Source: Bacteroides sp. (GTDB lineage Bacteria; Bacteroidota; Bacteroidia; Bacteroidales; Bacteroidaceae). From it: a stretch of DNA of 51,587 bases. The notes under the pieces were generated by a model. The model was not told the DNA's origin and searched no databases. It worked only from the letters and a program-made list of their open reading frames with translations. Position numbers and translations under genes: made by a program. Below are positions 16,694-25,436 of the stretch, in pieces (the stretch's first letter is position 1; every line of letters starts with the position of its first letter). The stretch lies in contig DXWV01000097.1 in assembly GCA_019416685.1 (NCBI GenBank), positions 1 through 51,587 of the forward strand, given 5' to 3'.

Positions 16694-18463
16694 TTATTCT
16701 GTTTCAATCAATTTAAATTCTGCATTATAAGATTCTCCCAATAGTTCACACCAACCAATGATGCAGGCTTTCAGGTTTCCTTTGGCAATCACTATGTGGG
16801 CATACTGTTCCAATTCCGAAAGATTATACTCCTTTCTGATAAAGAACGTATTTTCACCCTGTATCTTGTGACGGATACAAATTTCACCGGCAACCACATT
16901 AGGCAGGGTATATACGAAAACTGCCGGACTGGCTGCTTCGTCTCCGTCTTTGTCGATAATAGCCTGATGGCGGATATCCGTGTCGAGTGAAGCGGCGGCG
17001 TTGGCTAAGAGTATTCCTATCTCATCCGGCAGAAAGTTCTTCTCCTTCAGCAAATAGGCAGCAGCAACATACCCCAGCTTGCAAAGGTCGTCCATTTTAT
17101 AGAATTTCATGTTACTTTCGCCTAAGTTTTTGTATGCTTCACGGATAAATTGGGAGAAACCGGCATCCGTGAAAAGTGCAACCGGTATTCCATCCGTATA
17201 CAACCGGCAGTTCCTGATAGAGACGGTTGCACTTGTACGGAGTGCAACCGGCACTGAAAGAGCCTCTTGCTGCTGGTTCGGAATTTGTTCACGAAGCTTC
17301 CGGCATGGAGAGGATACTTCCTGTACGCCAAGTACGATGGCGGCATTACATCCTCCGAAGCCGGAAGCTGTTTTGATGCAGTAAGCCATTTTCAACTGCC
17401 GGTGGGTATCAGAGATGACGAGCGGCATTGAAACTCCCGATTCTTTATATCCTAGTGTGGCAAACAGTGTGCCTTCCTTTAACTCATGCATACAGATGAT
17501 GGATTCAATAATGCCTGATGCTCCCAGCGTATGCCCGAAGTATGGTTTCAGGCTATGTGTAGGAACCGACTGTAGTCCCGCCAGATGAATCGCTTTGGAC
17601 TCCATCTCATCATTGTAGACAGTGGCTGTGCCGTGTGTGTTGACAAAGCTTACCTCTTCGGGAGTAATTTGAGCTTCGTTCATTGCTTGACGGATGGCGA
17701 AGTAAAGTCCGTCTCCCGTTCGCGAAGGACCGGAGATGTGATTGGCATCATTGCTGATGGCACCACCGGATAACCGGATAGCATTAGGTGTGTTTTCGGC
17801 ACTTAGAAGCATAGCTCCGCAGGCTTCTCCGAGATTCAGGCCGTCTCGGCGGGCGTCGTAGGGGAGACATCTGTTTTTACTTATGGACCTGAATGAGAGG
17901 AAACCGCTGGTGATAAAATGCGAAAGGATATCTCCTCCGGCAACGATCACTTTTTTTCGTATTCCGTTTTCTATCTGCCGTTTGGCAACAATCATAGCAG
18001 AGACACCTGATATACAGGCATTGGAGATTACCTCTACAGGGGTACTTATTCCGAAATGTGCTCCGATTCGCTCGGCCATTGTTCCGGGAAAGACCCTTTC
18101 GTCCAGCTTTTCGGTACGTTTGCTAAGCAGGTCGATGTTTCCTTTCGTAGTGGAAAGAATGAGACCGCAGTCAGGATTTTTCAGACTAACGCCCGATTGT
18201 GAAAGTATAGAACGGATGGCAAGGATAAACAACTGCTCCATGTGTGGATAGTCTGCTATGCCCTCCGTTTCTGCCAATCGATATAATTTTTCTCTGTCGA
18301 TAGTGGCAGCCAGCAGAGGGGAGGCAGAAATGCGTCTGTCTGTCTGAAGCAAGATTCCACTTTGGTAATTGCGTATGGCTTCCAGATTCTCTTGTGTACT
18401 GAAACCGAGAGCACTGAACAGTACATCGGCAGTGATATATACAGGGGTCAGATGATGTTCCAT
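16694..18463 (-). CDS. Ketosynthase with an added C-terminal ketosynthase-like domain
   Basis: 589 residues from the ATG at 18463; the frame extends only to a TTG upstream. Residues 1-390 are a complete ketosynthase: SNACISGVSA (Cys150), NTHGTAT (His277) and KPYFGHTLGAS (His311). The extra ~190 residues contain TLPNVVAGEICIRHKIQG (about 520-545), which resembles the strand-loop region just before the active-site segment of a ketosynthase. There is no Cys motif, so it may be a shrunken, inactive second domain. It overlaps the thioesterase gene by 16 bases. It may act at the first condensation on the aryl starter or as a third elongating enzyme; the division of labour is unknown. Confidence 0.82.
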   Translation of the reverse strand: MEHHLTPVYITADVLFSALGFSTQENLEAIRNYQSGILLQTDRRISASPLLAATIDREKLYRLAETEGIADYPHMEQLFILAIRSILSQSGVSLKNPDCGLILSTTKGNIDLLSKRTEKLDERVFPGTMAERIGAHFGISTPVEVISNACISGVSAMIVAKRQIENGIRKKVIVAGGDILSHFITSGFLSFRSISKNRCLPYDARRDGLNLGEACGAMLLSAENTPNAIRLSGGAISNDANHISGPSRTGDGLYFAIRQAMNEAQITPEEVSFVNTHGTATVYNDEMESKAIHLAGLQSVPTHSLKPYFGHTLGASGIIESIICMHELKEGTLFATLGYKESGVSMPLVISDTHRQLKMAYCIKTASGFGGCNAAIVLGVQEVSSPCRKLREQIPNQQQEALSVPVALRTSATVSIRNCRLYTDGIPVALFTDAGFSQFIREAYKNLGESNMKFYKMDDLCKLGYVAAAYLLKEKNFLPDEIGILLANAAASLDTDIRHQAIIDKDGDEAASPAVFVYTLPNVVAGEICIRHKIQGENTFFIRKEYNLSELEQYAHIVIAKGNLKACIIGWCELLGESYNAEFKLIETE

Positions 18464-18888
18464 TTCTTTTTCCAATCCTGATAGAACGGCGGATTAAGCA
18501 GTTCCAGTTCTTTATTGAGGTTAAGAAATACTTGTGTTGTACTTCCTGTAGCTACTACACTATGATTTGTAGCTCGGTAGATGGTATATTCAAATTTAAT
18601 CTTGGCTGCCTCACACGCAATATAACGTGTTTCGATAATCGCTTCTTCGCCAAAGGAGAGAGGTTGTTTGAACTGACAGGTCAAGTCGACGATAGGAACC
18701 ATATATCCGGAACGGTAAATACTCATATAATCCAGCCCGTAATGTCTGCCGAATGATTCGCGTCCGTCCTCGAAATAACGGATGTACTCTCCATGCCATA
18801 CGATTTGCATAGAATCTATTTCACTGAAACGTACCTGCATCGTAGTGTGGTCTGTCAGTGTGGCAGTCTGTTGATTCTTTTTTCTCAT
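18448..18888 (-). CDS. Hotdog acyl thioesterase (YbgC/4HBT type)
   Basis: 146 residues from the ATG at 18888, chosen because it gives an ATGA overlap with the upstream stop; a longer frame to 18918 is less likely. The 4-hydroxybenzoyl-CoA thioesterase signature is clear: VRFSEIDSMQIVWHGEYIR, with the catalytic Asp in EIDSMQ and the following His-Gly-Glu-Tyr. Thioesterases of this kind are present in aryl polyene loci (ApeK role) and may remove stalled or finished chains from the carrier protein. It lies between the methyltransferase-dehydratase fusion and a ketosynthase. Confidence 0.85.
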   Translation of the reverse strand: MRKKNQQTATLTDHTTMQVRFSEIDSMQIVWHGEYIRYFEDGRESFGRHYGLDYMSIYRSGYMVPIVDLTCQFKQPLSFGEEAIIETRYIACEAAKIKFEYTIYRATNHSVVATGSTTQVFLNLNKELELLNPPFYQDWKKKWNII

Positions 18889-20396
18889 TCCTTTTTTAAG
18901 AATATTTTCATCCGGCATTCGGCAATCAGTGTTTCATCGACTTGCGTTTTTGCTGCAATCAGTGTGATATCACCTACCTCCTGAATGATAGTGATTTCCG
19001 TAATCAGTTTACTACCTGCTTGAGGTAGTTTATATAGTTTTAGTTTATCTACAGAACCGATAAATCCCAGAGGTACTGCCTCTTCTTGCTGTGTGTACAG
19101 ATAGCCGATCCGTGCAGCAGCAGATTGGGCAATGTGCTCGATAATACCTGCTTCCTGTAACTGGCCATCCAGACAGAATAAATTGTCCGTAGTAACCGTC
19201 AGCCCGGCATAGGAACTATCACCTTCGATTCCGTAAAAGCTGTCCACCATGACGATGGGCGAACGTTGTGGAATCAGTTTGAGAATATCTTCTCCTTCTA
19301 TAGTTGAAAGTTGAGAGTTGGGAGTTGAAAGTTGCTTTATCCGGCATTGCATGATGCTGTGGCCTTGCCCCAGTCCGTCATAGATTTTTTCTATTTCCAA
19401 TCCTGCCTCACAGACGCAACGTGCCATATCATCAGAGTGATACATTTTACTGTTACCGTTTGCCATCGCTGTAAAGTAGAGGCTGATTTGTGTCAGGCAG
19501 TAGGCTGCTGTTTCAAACTTCTGCCGGTCCCAGAAGGTTTCCATAATATAGAGTCGGCATTCTTTGTTCATGGACTGTGCCGCACGAGAGAGAATGCTGG
19601 TTACCTCTTCTTCAGAGAAACAGTCGAGGAACTGGCTCATCCAGATGGCATCAAAGCCGGTAGGAAAGGGGACAGAAGGGTCTAATAAGTTCACTCCATG
19701 TCCGTGAATACGTTCTGCACCGGGAATGTCTGCCGTTTGCCTGCGCATCAGTTCCAGTTGTTGGGGCAGGTCCATGATGGTTACTTCTACTTCCGGATTG
19801 TAACTGACACACTGTGTTGCCCACCGTCCGGTATTTCCTCCTACATCAAGCAGGGTATGGAGAGGGCGGTTGAATACGATTTCGAGTGCTTGGACAAAAG
19901 AGCAGTCGGAGTAATAATGATCAAATTTAAACCAGCTTTCCTGTACCTTTTCCGGCAGGCTTGACAGACCTTCGTAGATGGTGGGCCACAGGCCGAAAGT
20001 TTTCAGTCCTTCCGGACGTCCGTTGAGCAGTGCTTCTTCGAGGTTGAAAAGTCCCAGATAATTGACATCGTGATTAAAGTTCATATTGACTTCTACCATT
20101 TTGTCATTCAGTAGAAACCAGCCGGCTTTGGCAAGGAGGTATTTATCAGCTTCTATTAGTACGGTACCGATAGTAAGTGAGGACTCCAGCAGTACTTGTG
20201 CTGCATACTTTGACAGTCCGGTAGCGGTGTAAATCTGTTCCAGTGTCAGCCCCTCCCGGTGGTCGCTGAGCAGGCGGAAGATTCCGAATTTCAGCATTAG
20301 GCGTGATACCTGAAACACGACGGGACCAAAAGCGATTTCCTGTGCCAGGCGTTGAGCCTGTACGGCAGTAAGTGGCTTCTTTTTTGATTGCTTCAT
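18885..20396 (-). CDS. O-methyltransferase - hotdog dehydratase fusion
   Basis: A 503-residue two-domain protein. Residues 10-100 look like the winged-helix dimerisation part of plant-type O-methyltransferases. Residues 180-350 are the SAM-binding domain, with LLDVGGNTG (182-190) and VTIMDLPQQ (205-213). Residues 366-503 are a hotdog domain of the ApeP/FabZ type: LIPQRSPIVMVDSFYGIE, then EHIAQSAAARIGYL. The junction (QLSTPNSQLSTIEGED, about 355-370) is low in complexity and encoded by an interspersed repeat also seen between genes at 35556-35590. The fusion therefore probably arose by read-through of a repeat between two genes. Methylation of the aryl ring oxygen or carbon is likely. Confidence 0.83.
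   Translation of the reverse strand: MKQSKKKPLTAVQAQRLAQEIAFGPVVFQVSRLMLKFGIFRLLSDHREGLTLEQIYTATGLSKYAAQVLLESSLTIGTVLIEADKYLLAKAGWFLLNDKMVEVNMNFNHDVNYLGLFNLEEALLNGRPEGLKTFGLWPTIYEGLSSLPEKVQESWFKFDHYYSDCSFVQALEIVFNRPLHTLLDVGGNTGRWATQCVSYNPEVEVTIMDLPQQLELMRRQTADIPGAERIHGHGVNLLDPSVPFPTGFDAIWMSQFLDCFSEEEVTSILSRAAQSMNKECRLYIMETFWDRQKFETAAYCLTQISLYFTAMANGNSKMYHSDDMARCVCEAGLEIEKIYDGLGQGHSIMQCRIKQLSTPNSQLSTIEGEDILKLIPQRSPIVMVDSFYGIEGDSSYAGLTVTTDNLFCLDGQLQEAGIIEHIAQSAAARIGYLYTQQEEAVPLGFIGSVDKLKLYKLPQAGSKLITEITIIQEVGDITLIAAKTQVDETLIAECRMKIFLKKE
19301..19334. repeat. Interspersed AACTTTCAACT-type repeat inside a coding region
   Basis: Minus strand CAACTTTCAACTCCCAACTC followed by TCAACTA matches, with few changes, the plus-strand repeat at 35556-35590 (AACTTTCAACTTTTAACTCT then CAATTTTCAACTA). 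Here it lies in frame at the junction between the methyltransferase and dehydratase domains and encodes the Ser/Thr/Gln-rich linker. The other copy lies between genes. Confidence 0.7.
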
Positions 20397-20413
20397 TGCT
20401 TTGGTTGCTATGA

Positions 20414-21349
20414 TTATTGTTCTTCTCTTTTTTTATTATTCCCATCGCTTGGCGTACCTCCCCCCGCGGGAATTACGAAATCGTAATAGTTGAACCATTG
20501 TTCGGGGTAACGCTTTACAATTTGTTCCAGTGTGGATGTATATTCTTCCAGCAGGGCTTGTTCTGCTTTTTTTTCCGGGGTACGTCGTGGGTTTTTCGAT
20601 ATCACGAAGTGGAAACGATACGTTCTTCCCGGTTCGCGCATAGCGAAATAGAACACTACGGGGACCCTCATTCGTGAGGCTAACAAAAAAGGTCCTGCCG
20701 GAAAGAATGCTTCCCATCCCATGAAGATATGTGAAAGCAATTTTTCTTTATTGAGGTAACGGTCACCCTGAAAGCAGACATACTCTTGTTTGTTTAGGGC
20801 CTCGGTGATACGGAATACGTGTGTCAGATTGTCCTCATTGACCGGAATAATCTTATACTCTTTCCCTCCGCCATTCTTTTCCAGCATTTCTTTTATCCTC
20901 CTATGTTCGGCATCATACATCACAATATTGATTTTCTTGCCGTATTTGTCAAAGAAAGGTGCACCAATCTCCCAGTTTCCTACATGGGCACCTATCATGA
21001 TGACTCCCTGATTGCTGTTCAGTACCTTAAGGAATTCGTCATAGTTTTCAAATTTGAAATGGTACTCTTTTGCCCTGCCGTTGCCGATGGCTACTTTATC
21101 AATGAGTATCTGCCCCAGCCGATAGTAGTTGCGTACTAACAGGCAGGCAGACTGTATTCGGTTTTGCTTCAATATCCGGCGGGCATAACGCCAGGTGCTC
21201 CGGGTTGCCTTCGGAGCAAAAGGTATGAAGTATAACACTACCAGGCTCAAAAAGGTATATGCAGCCGTGACACCCAGATACCGGATTATATAGATGAAAA
21301 ACAGGTATCCGAATGTACCTCCTCTGGTTTTACCTTTCCATGTTGACAT
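20414..21349 (-). CDS. LpxL-like lysophospholipid acyltransferase
   Basis: A 311-residue membrane-associated acyltransferase of the lipid A lauroyl/myristoyl transferase family. It has an N-terminal hydrophobic segment (about 12-45) and the catalytic motif AHVGNWE (His122, Glu127). A second conserved region reads QGDRYLNK, then PAGPFLLASRMRVPVV. Relatives in aryl polyene loci (ApeD role) are thought to acylate the lipid anchor. It differs from the PlsC-type acyltransferase fused to the exporter, so the operon encodes two unlike acyl transfer enzymes. The last base of the upstream acyl carrier protein stop is also used in its start region (TAATG). Confidence 0.83.
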   Translation of the reverse strand: MSTWKGKTRGGTFGYLFFIYIIRYLGVTAAYTFLSLVVLYFIPFAPKATRSTWRYARRILKQNRIQSACLLVRNYYRLGQILIDKVAIGNGRAKEYHFKFENYDEFLKVLNSNQGVIMIGAHVGNWEIGAPFFDKYGKKINIVMYDAEHRRIKEMLEKNGGGKEYKIIPVNEDNLTHVFRITEALNKQEYVCFQGDRYLNKEKLLSHIFMGWEAFFPAGPFLLASRMRVPVVFYFAMREPGRTYRFHFVISKNPRRTPEKKAEQALLEEYTSTLEQIVKRYPEQWFNYYDFVIPAGGGTPSDGNNKKREEQ

Positions 21350-21612
21350 TAGCCGTTAGCGTTTTCCTTTTCTTTTATACGGGTGATAACAAGGTCGTAG
21401 AAGTCTTGGAAAGTTTTGATTCCGGCAAAGTCCTGTCCGGTCACGTTGAAACCGAAATTCTGTTCTACCAGTACCACCATGTCTACCAGGTCGAGGCTAT
21501 CCAGTTCAAGCGTTTGCATTAATGGGGCTTCAGGCTGAATAAGGTCAATCTCTATTTCAAACTCTTCGGCAAGTGTGGTTCTGATCTTTTCAATGATTTC
21601 GTCGTTGGTCAT
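21349..21612 (-). CDS. Acyl carrier protein 1
   Basis: An 87-residue acyl carrier protein with the phosphopantetheine site Ser39 in LELDSLDLVDMVVLVE. The usual acidic second helix follows, and the last helix ends in the lysine- and glutamate-rich ITRIKEKENANG. It lies between the FabB-like ketosynthase (23 bases upstream) and the acyltransferase (1-base overlap). It differs clearly from the second carrier at 16427-16687, so the two probably hold different intermediates. Confidence 0.88.
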   Translation of the reverse strand: MTNDEIIEKIRTTLAEEFEIEIDLIQPEAPLMQTLELDSLDLVDMVVLVEQNFGFNVTGQDFAGIKTFQDFYDLVITRIKEKENANG

Positions 21613-21635
21613 ATTCTCTTTTATTATAATAGGTA

Positions 21636-22856
21636 TTACTTTAGTTTACGTATAATCAGTGTGGAGTTTGTTCCACCGAATCCGAATGAATTGGATAAGA
21701 AAGTATCGAACTCTACATCCACCCGTTGTGCAGGTATATTCAGCAGAGCCGATGCTTCATCCGGTTCTTCAAAGTTTATATTGGGAGCGATGAAACCTTC
21801 GTTCATCATCAGAGTAGAGTAGATCACCTCGCTGGCTCCTGCCATCCACATTTCGTGCCCGGTCATTGACTTGGTGGATGTTACGTAAGGACGGTACTCA
21901 CCAAAAACCTCGGCTATTGCTTTCGCTTCATTTAGGTCGCCTACCGGGGTAGAGGTGGCATGTGCATTGATATAAGCTATCTCTTCGAGAGAGATACCTG
22001 CATCTTTGATTGCCATTTGTAGAGAACGTTTCGGACCGTCTACATTAGGCACGGAGATATGATCGCCGTTGGATGAAAACCCGTATCCTGTTACTTCTGC
22101 CAGGATAGTAGCTCCTCGTTTTACTGCCGATTCATAACTTTCGATCACCAGGCTGGCAGCTCCTCCGCTGGGTATCAGCCCGTCGCGCCGACGGTCAAAA
22201 GGTTTGGAAGCCTTTCCCGGTTCTGCTTCTTGTGTAGAGAAGGCACTAAGCCCGTCAAAACTACCTACGGCATACGGATTGACCTCTTGTGCACCTCCGC
22301 ACAGGATACAATCCTGCAATCCCGATTTGATAAGCAGATATCCCATGCCAATGGCATGGGAACCGCTGGCACAAGCTCCAGCAATGGTAAAGTTAATTCC
22401 TCTCAGCTTGAAGATAACCGAAAGATTCATGGTGACTGTTGAATTCATAGACTGGAAGATAGAAGCCGAACCGACTAATGCCGTGTTTTTTTTGGCGCGA
22501 ATGACATCTACCGCATTAATTACCGGAGCTGCACTACTGTCATTTCCATAGAGGATACCCACCTCGTTGGCTTCGAGGAAAGCTTCATCGATACCCGCAT
22601 TCCGGAAGGCTTCTACTGTAGCCATATAAGCATATTCTCCTTGTTCGGGGAGGCAATGCCGCTTTTTGCGATCGAGCAGCTTTTTCAGATCCGGGCGCTC
22701 CAATATTCCTGTTAATGAAGAGAAGTACCCCAACTCCTTACGAACAGGATCAACGCCTATGCCTGACCGTCCGTTGTAGAGTGATTCTGTTACTTCATCC
22801 AGATTTTTGCCGATACATGAGTAAATACCCATGCCGGTAATGACAACTCTTCTCAT
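21636..22856 (-). CDS. FabB-like beta-ketoacyl-ACP synthase
   Basis: A 406-residue ketosynthase with an intact triad: IAGACASGSHA (Cys162), NAHATSTPVGD (His299) and KSMTGHEMWMAGASE (His334). The HATSTP and KSMTGH wording is closer to FabB than to FabF, which sets it apart from the other two active ketosynthases in the operon. Related proteins in aryl polyene loci (ApeR role) may initiate or support elongation. The start overlaps the reductase stop in ATGA, and the carrier protein gene follows after 23 bases. Confidence 0.88.
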   Translation of the reverse strand: MRRVVITGMGIYSCIGKNLDEVTESLYNGRSGIGVDPVRKELGYFSSLTGILERPDLKKLLDRKKRHCLPEQGEYAYMATVEAFRNAGIDEAFLEANEVGILYGNDSSAAPVINAVDVIRAKKNTALVGSASIFQSMNSTVTMNLSVIFKLRGINFTIAGACASGSHAIGMGYLLIKSGLQDCILCGGAQEVNPYAVGSFDGLSAFSTQEAEPGKASKPFDRRRDGLIPSGGAASLVIESYESAVKRGATILAEVTGYGFSSNGDHISVPNVDGPKRSLQMAIKDAGISLEEIAYINAHATSTPVGDLNEAKAIAEVFGEYRPYVTSTKSMTGHEMWMAGASEVIYSTLMMNEGFIAPNINFEEPDEASALLNIPAQRVDVEFDTFLSNSFGFGGTNSTLIIRKLK

Positions 22857-23581
22857 GTATATAGTCCTCCGTTGATTGAAATAACTTCTCCCGTTATATA
22901 GGATGCAGCGGGTGAAACCAAAAAGCCTACCAGTTCTGCCACCTCTTCAGGCTTACCGAACCGGCCGGCAGGAATTGTCTTTTTCCATTCATTCTCGTCG
23001 ATGTCATCCGTCATATCCGTATGGATGAATCCCGGCGCTACTGCATTGACGGTAACTTTCTTCTTGGCTACTTCCTGTGCCAGTGCTTTGGTAGCGGCAA
23101 TGATACCTCCTTTGGAGGCGGAATAGTTTACCTGTCCGGGCATTCCTTTGATGCCGGACAGCGATACGATATTTACGATACGACCGAAGCGGTTCACTAA
23201 CATGTTTTTCAGCAACGCTTGTGTCACGTTAAAGAATCCGTTCAGGCTGATATCTAATACCCGGTTCCACTCTTCACCTGTCATCCAGAGCATCAGGTTG
23301 TCCTTGCGGATACCTGCATTATTTATCAGTGTTTCGATGATTGCGTCCGGATGTTGCTCCATCCATTGGGTGAGTACGGTAAGCACAACTGCCGGTTCTG
23401 TAACATCAAATTTCATTAATTCACCCTCTGCTCCTTTTTCACGGACCAATTGCAGTGTGTTTTCTGCTTCCGTATCGTTGCTTTGGTAATTTATCAGCAC
23501 GTAGTATCCCATCTCCGCCAGCTTTACGCAAATGGAGCGACCTATCCCACGACTACCTCCTGTTACTAATGCATATTTCAT
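22853..23581 (-). CDS. 3-oxoacyl-ACP reductase (FabG type)
   Basis: A 242-residue short-chain dehydrogenase with the cofactor motif TGGSRGIGRS (about 7-16), NNAGIRKD and the catalytic YSASKGG (Tyr-x-x-x-Lys). It would reduce the 3-keto group with NADPH after each condensation, before dehydration (ApeQ role). It is the second gene of the operon, 6 bases after the ammonia-lyase stop and overlapping the ketosynthase start by 4. Confidence 0.9.
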   Translation of the reverse strand: MKYALVTGGSRGIGRSICVKLAEMGYYVLINYQSNDTEAENTLQLVREKGAEGELMKFDVTEPAVVLTVLTQWMEQHPDAIIETLINNAGIRKDNLMLWMTGEEWNRVLDISLNGFFNVTQALLKNMLVNRFGRIVNIVSLSGIKGMPGQVNYSASKGGIIAATKALAQEVAKKKVTVNAVAPGFIHTDMTDDIDENEWKKTIPAGRFGKPEEVAELVGFLVSPAASYITGEVISINGGLYT

Positions 23582-23587
23582 TGTTTC

Positions 23588-25111
23588 TTATTTCTTTTCT
23601 TTTTTCAGGTACGCTATCATTGCTTCAATCTCTTTGTACTTGGGCGTATCCTCCTTGAATACCGGGAAGAAAGTACGGATTTCGTTGTATACCCGCTGAC
23701 TATCCGGGCTTAGCTGTGTCTGTATCTCCAGATAGTCTACAGCTTGTACGATACCCATAAATAGGATAGACATCACTTGATAAGTGTTATCAATCACTTT
23801 TTTTGCCAACAAGGCGGAATTGGTACCCATACTTACAATATCTTGATTGTCATTGTTGTTGGGGATACTATGTACGTACATTGGGTTCGACAATGTCTGG
23901 CACTCTGCAGTAGTGGAAGTTGCTGTAAATTGGGATGCCTGGAGTCCGTAGTTCAGTCCCAATACCCCCAGGTTGACAAATGGCGGCAAGATGCCGTTGA
24001 TACGGTCGTGGAACAGGTAGTTCAACTGCCGTTCGCTGAGCATAGCCAGTTTGGTGATGGCTATTTTCATCTTGTCCATTTCAAAAGAAACATAGTCACC
24101 ATGAAAGTTACCACCGTGATATATGTTTCGTGTTTCGGGATCTACTATCGGGTTGTCACAAGCAGAGTTGATTTCATTAATCAATACCTCTTCCGCATTT
24201 TGCAGTTCATCGTAGATAGGACCTAATATCTGTGGTGTGCAACGCAAAGAATAGTAAGGTTGTACTTTATGCTCAAATATCTTTTCGGTATGTTTCTGAT
24301 TATAAAGTTCGTTCTCCCGCTTACGCACACATTGGCTGCCGGCTACCCACTTGCGCATGGCTTGTGCTATTTCCTTTTGTCCCCGGTGATGCTTGGCTTC
24401 ATTCAGAGGTTGAGATAAGAAGTCATCATACGAAGAAGCAATTTCGTTCATCATCACCGAAGCAACGATTGACCAGTGAAGCAATTGTTTGGCATAAATC
24501 AAGTTGATGATACCGATGCCTGTCATGACAGACGTTCCGTTTGTTACGGATAATCCCTCGCGGATACGCATCGTAAAAGGTTTCAGACCGTTCTCTTTCA
24601 ATACAGATGCAGTGTCACGCCTTTCGCCTTGATAGAAAACCTCGCCTTCGCCAATCAAGGTGAGGGCGATATGGGCCAGTTGTACCAGATCACCACTGGC
24701 ACCTACACTGCCATGTTCGGGGATATATGGATAGATATCCCGGTTGATGAATTCGGTTAGTAATGTGATCAGTTCCGGATGTACACCCGACTTCCCTTGG
24801 AGAAAAGTATATAAACGGGCAATCATAGCTGCTTTTACATATCGTTCTGGTAACGGATTTCCCGCTCCGGTAGAATGACTCCTTATTATATTATATTGCA
24901 GTTCGGTGAGATGTTTCTCCTCAATCCGGTATTGAGCCATCGGGCCGAAACCGGTATTAATGCCATAGATGACTTTGTCACTTGAGAATGTTTCCAGAAA
25001 ATTGAAACTGTCTTCTACTTTTTGCAGGCAGGCATCAGATAACTCCAGTTTTTCTTCTCCGAATAGCAGGCGATAGAGTGACTCTAAATCTATTGTATTG
25101 TTAGCTACCAT
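23588..25111 (-). CDS. Tyrosine ammonia-lyase (aromatic amino acid lyase)
   Basis: A 507-residue MIO-dependent lyase. The self-cyclising triad is Ala-Ser-Gly 138-140 in VGASGDLVQLAH. The catalytic Tyr is in VIYGINTGFG (Tyr49). It is closely similar, from memory, to the tyrosine ammonia-lyase of Flavobacterium johnsoniae, including the LQYNIIRSHS selectivity region (about 72-80) and HSIPNNNDNQD. Automated tools may call it HutH because of the Ser-His pair, but no histidine-degradation genes are nearby. It would supply 4-coumarate as the polyene starter. First gene of the operon. Confidence 0.85.
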   Translation of the reverse strand: MVANNTIDLESLYRLLFGEEKLELSDACLQKVEDSFNFLETFSSDKVIYGINTGFGPMAQYRIEEKHLTELQYNIIRSHSTGAGNPLPERYVKAAMIARLYTFLQGKSGVHPELITLLTEFINRDIYPYIPEHGSVGASGDLVQLAHIALTLIGEGEVFYQGERRDTASVLKENGLKPFTMRIREGLSVTNGTSVMTGIGIINLIYAKQLLHWSIVASVMMNEIASSYDDFLSQPLNEAKHHRGQKEIAQAMRKWVAGSQCVRKRENELYNQKHTEKIFEHKVQPYYSLRCTPQILGPIYDELQNAEEVLINEINSACDNPIVDPETRNIYHGGNFHGDYVSFEMDKMKIAITKLAMLSERQLNYLFHDRINGILPPFVNLGVLGLNYGLQASQFTATSTTAECQTLSNPMYVHSIPNNNDNQDIVSMGTNSALLAKKVIDNTYQVMSILFMGIVQAVDYLEIQTQLSPDSQRVYNEIRTFFPVFKEDTPKYKEIEAMIAYLKKEKK

Positions 25112-25147
25112 TTTATAGTATAGATATATCCTTCTTTAATTAGCTTG

Positions 25148-25155
25148 CAAAAGTA
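25148..25155 (-). promoter_or_regulatory. Candidate -7 box of the polyene operon promoter
   Basis: The minus strand reads TACTTTTG, a match to the -7 consensus TAnnTTTG, 37 bases upstream of the ammonia-lyase start. I see no clear TTTG at the expected -33 distance, so the promoter may be weak or activated by a regulator. Confidence 0.45.
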
Positions 25156-25217
25156 GGTAATTAATCTTAAAACTGAAGTATTAATGCGCATGAAACTTTT
25201 TCCTGTAGTTTGGTTTT

Positions 25218-25297
25218 CCTTTGCGAAAATTCGCGTTCATCTGCGTTTCAGTAAAGATTTAAAACTCTGTGGAACTCCGTGTCACTCTGTGGTGAAA
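25218..25297 (+). repeat. Interspersed repeat, copy A
   Basis: Sequence of the type CTTTGCGAAAATTCGCGTTC ... CTCTGTGGAACTCCGTGTCA ... CTCTGTGGTGAAA. The same family occurs twice at 30186-30371 and again at 47710-47855. It fills most of the 325-base gap between the polyene operon and the thioesterase gene. I see no gene in the gap. Confidence 0.75.
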
Positions 25298-25436
25298 CAT
25301 ATTTAAAACTGATATAGGATAAACATCCTGTGATAAAGGTGCGTTAGTTGAAAAGATTGATTTTTCACTCCTTTACTCTATCTGTTCTCTGTTTTTCAGG
25401 ATTTACATGTATTGAAATAATGACAAATACTGTTCT

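Noticed and set aside
23588..25111. Histidine ammonia-lyase of a hut operon
   Set aside because: No hutU, hutI or hutG nearby; sequence and context fit a tyrosine enzyme.
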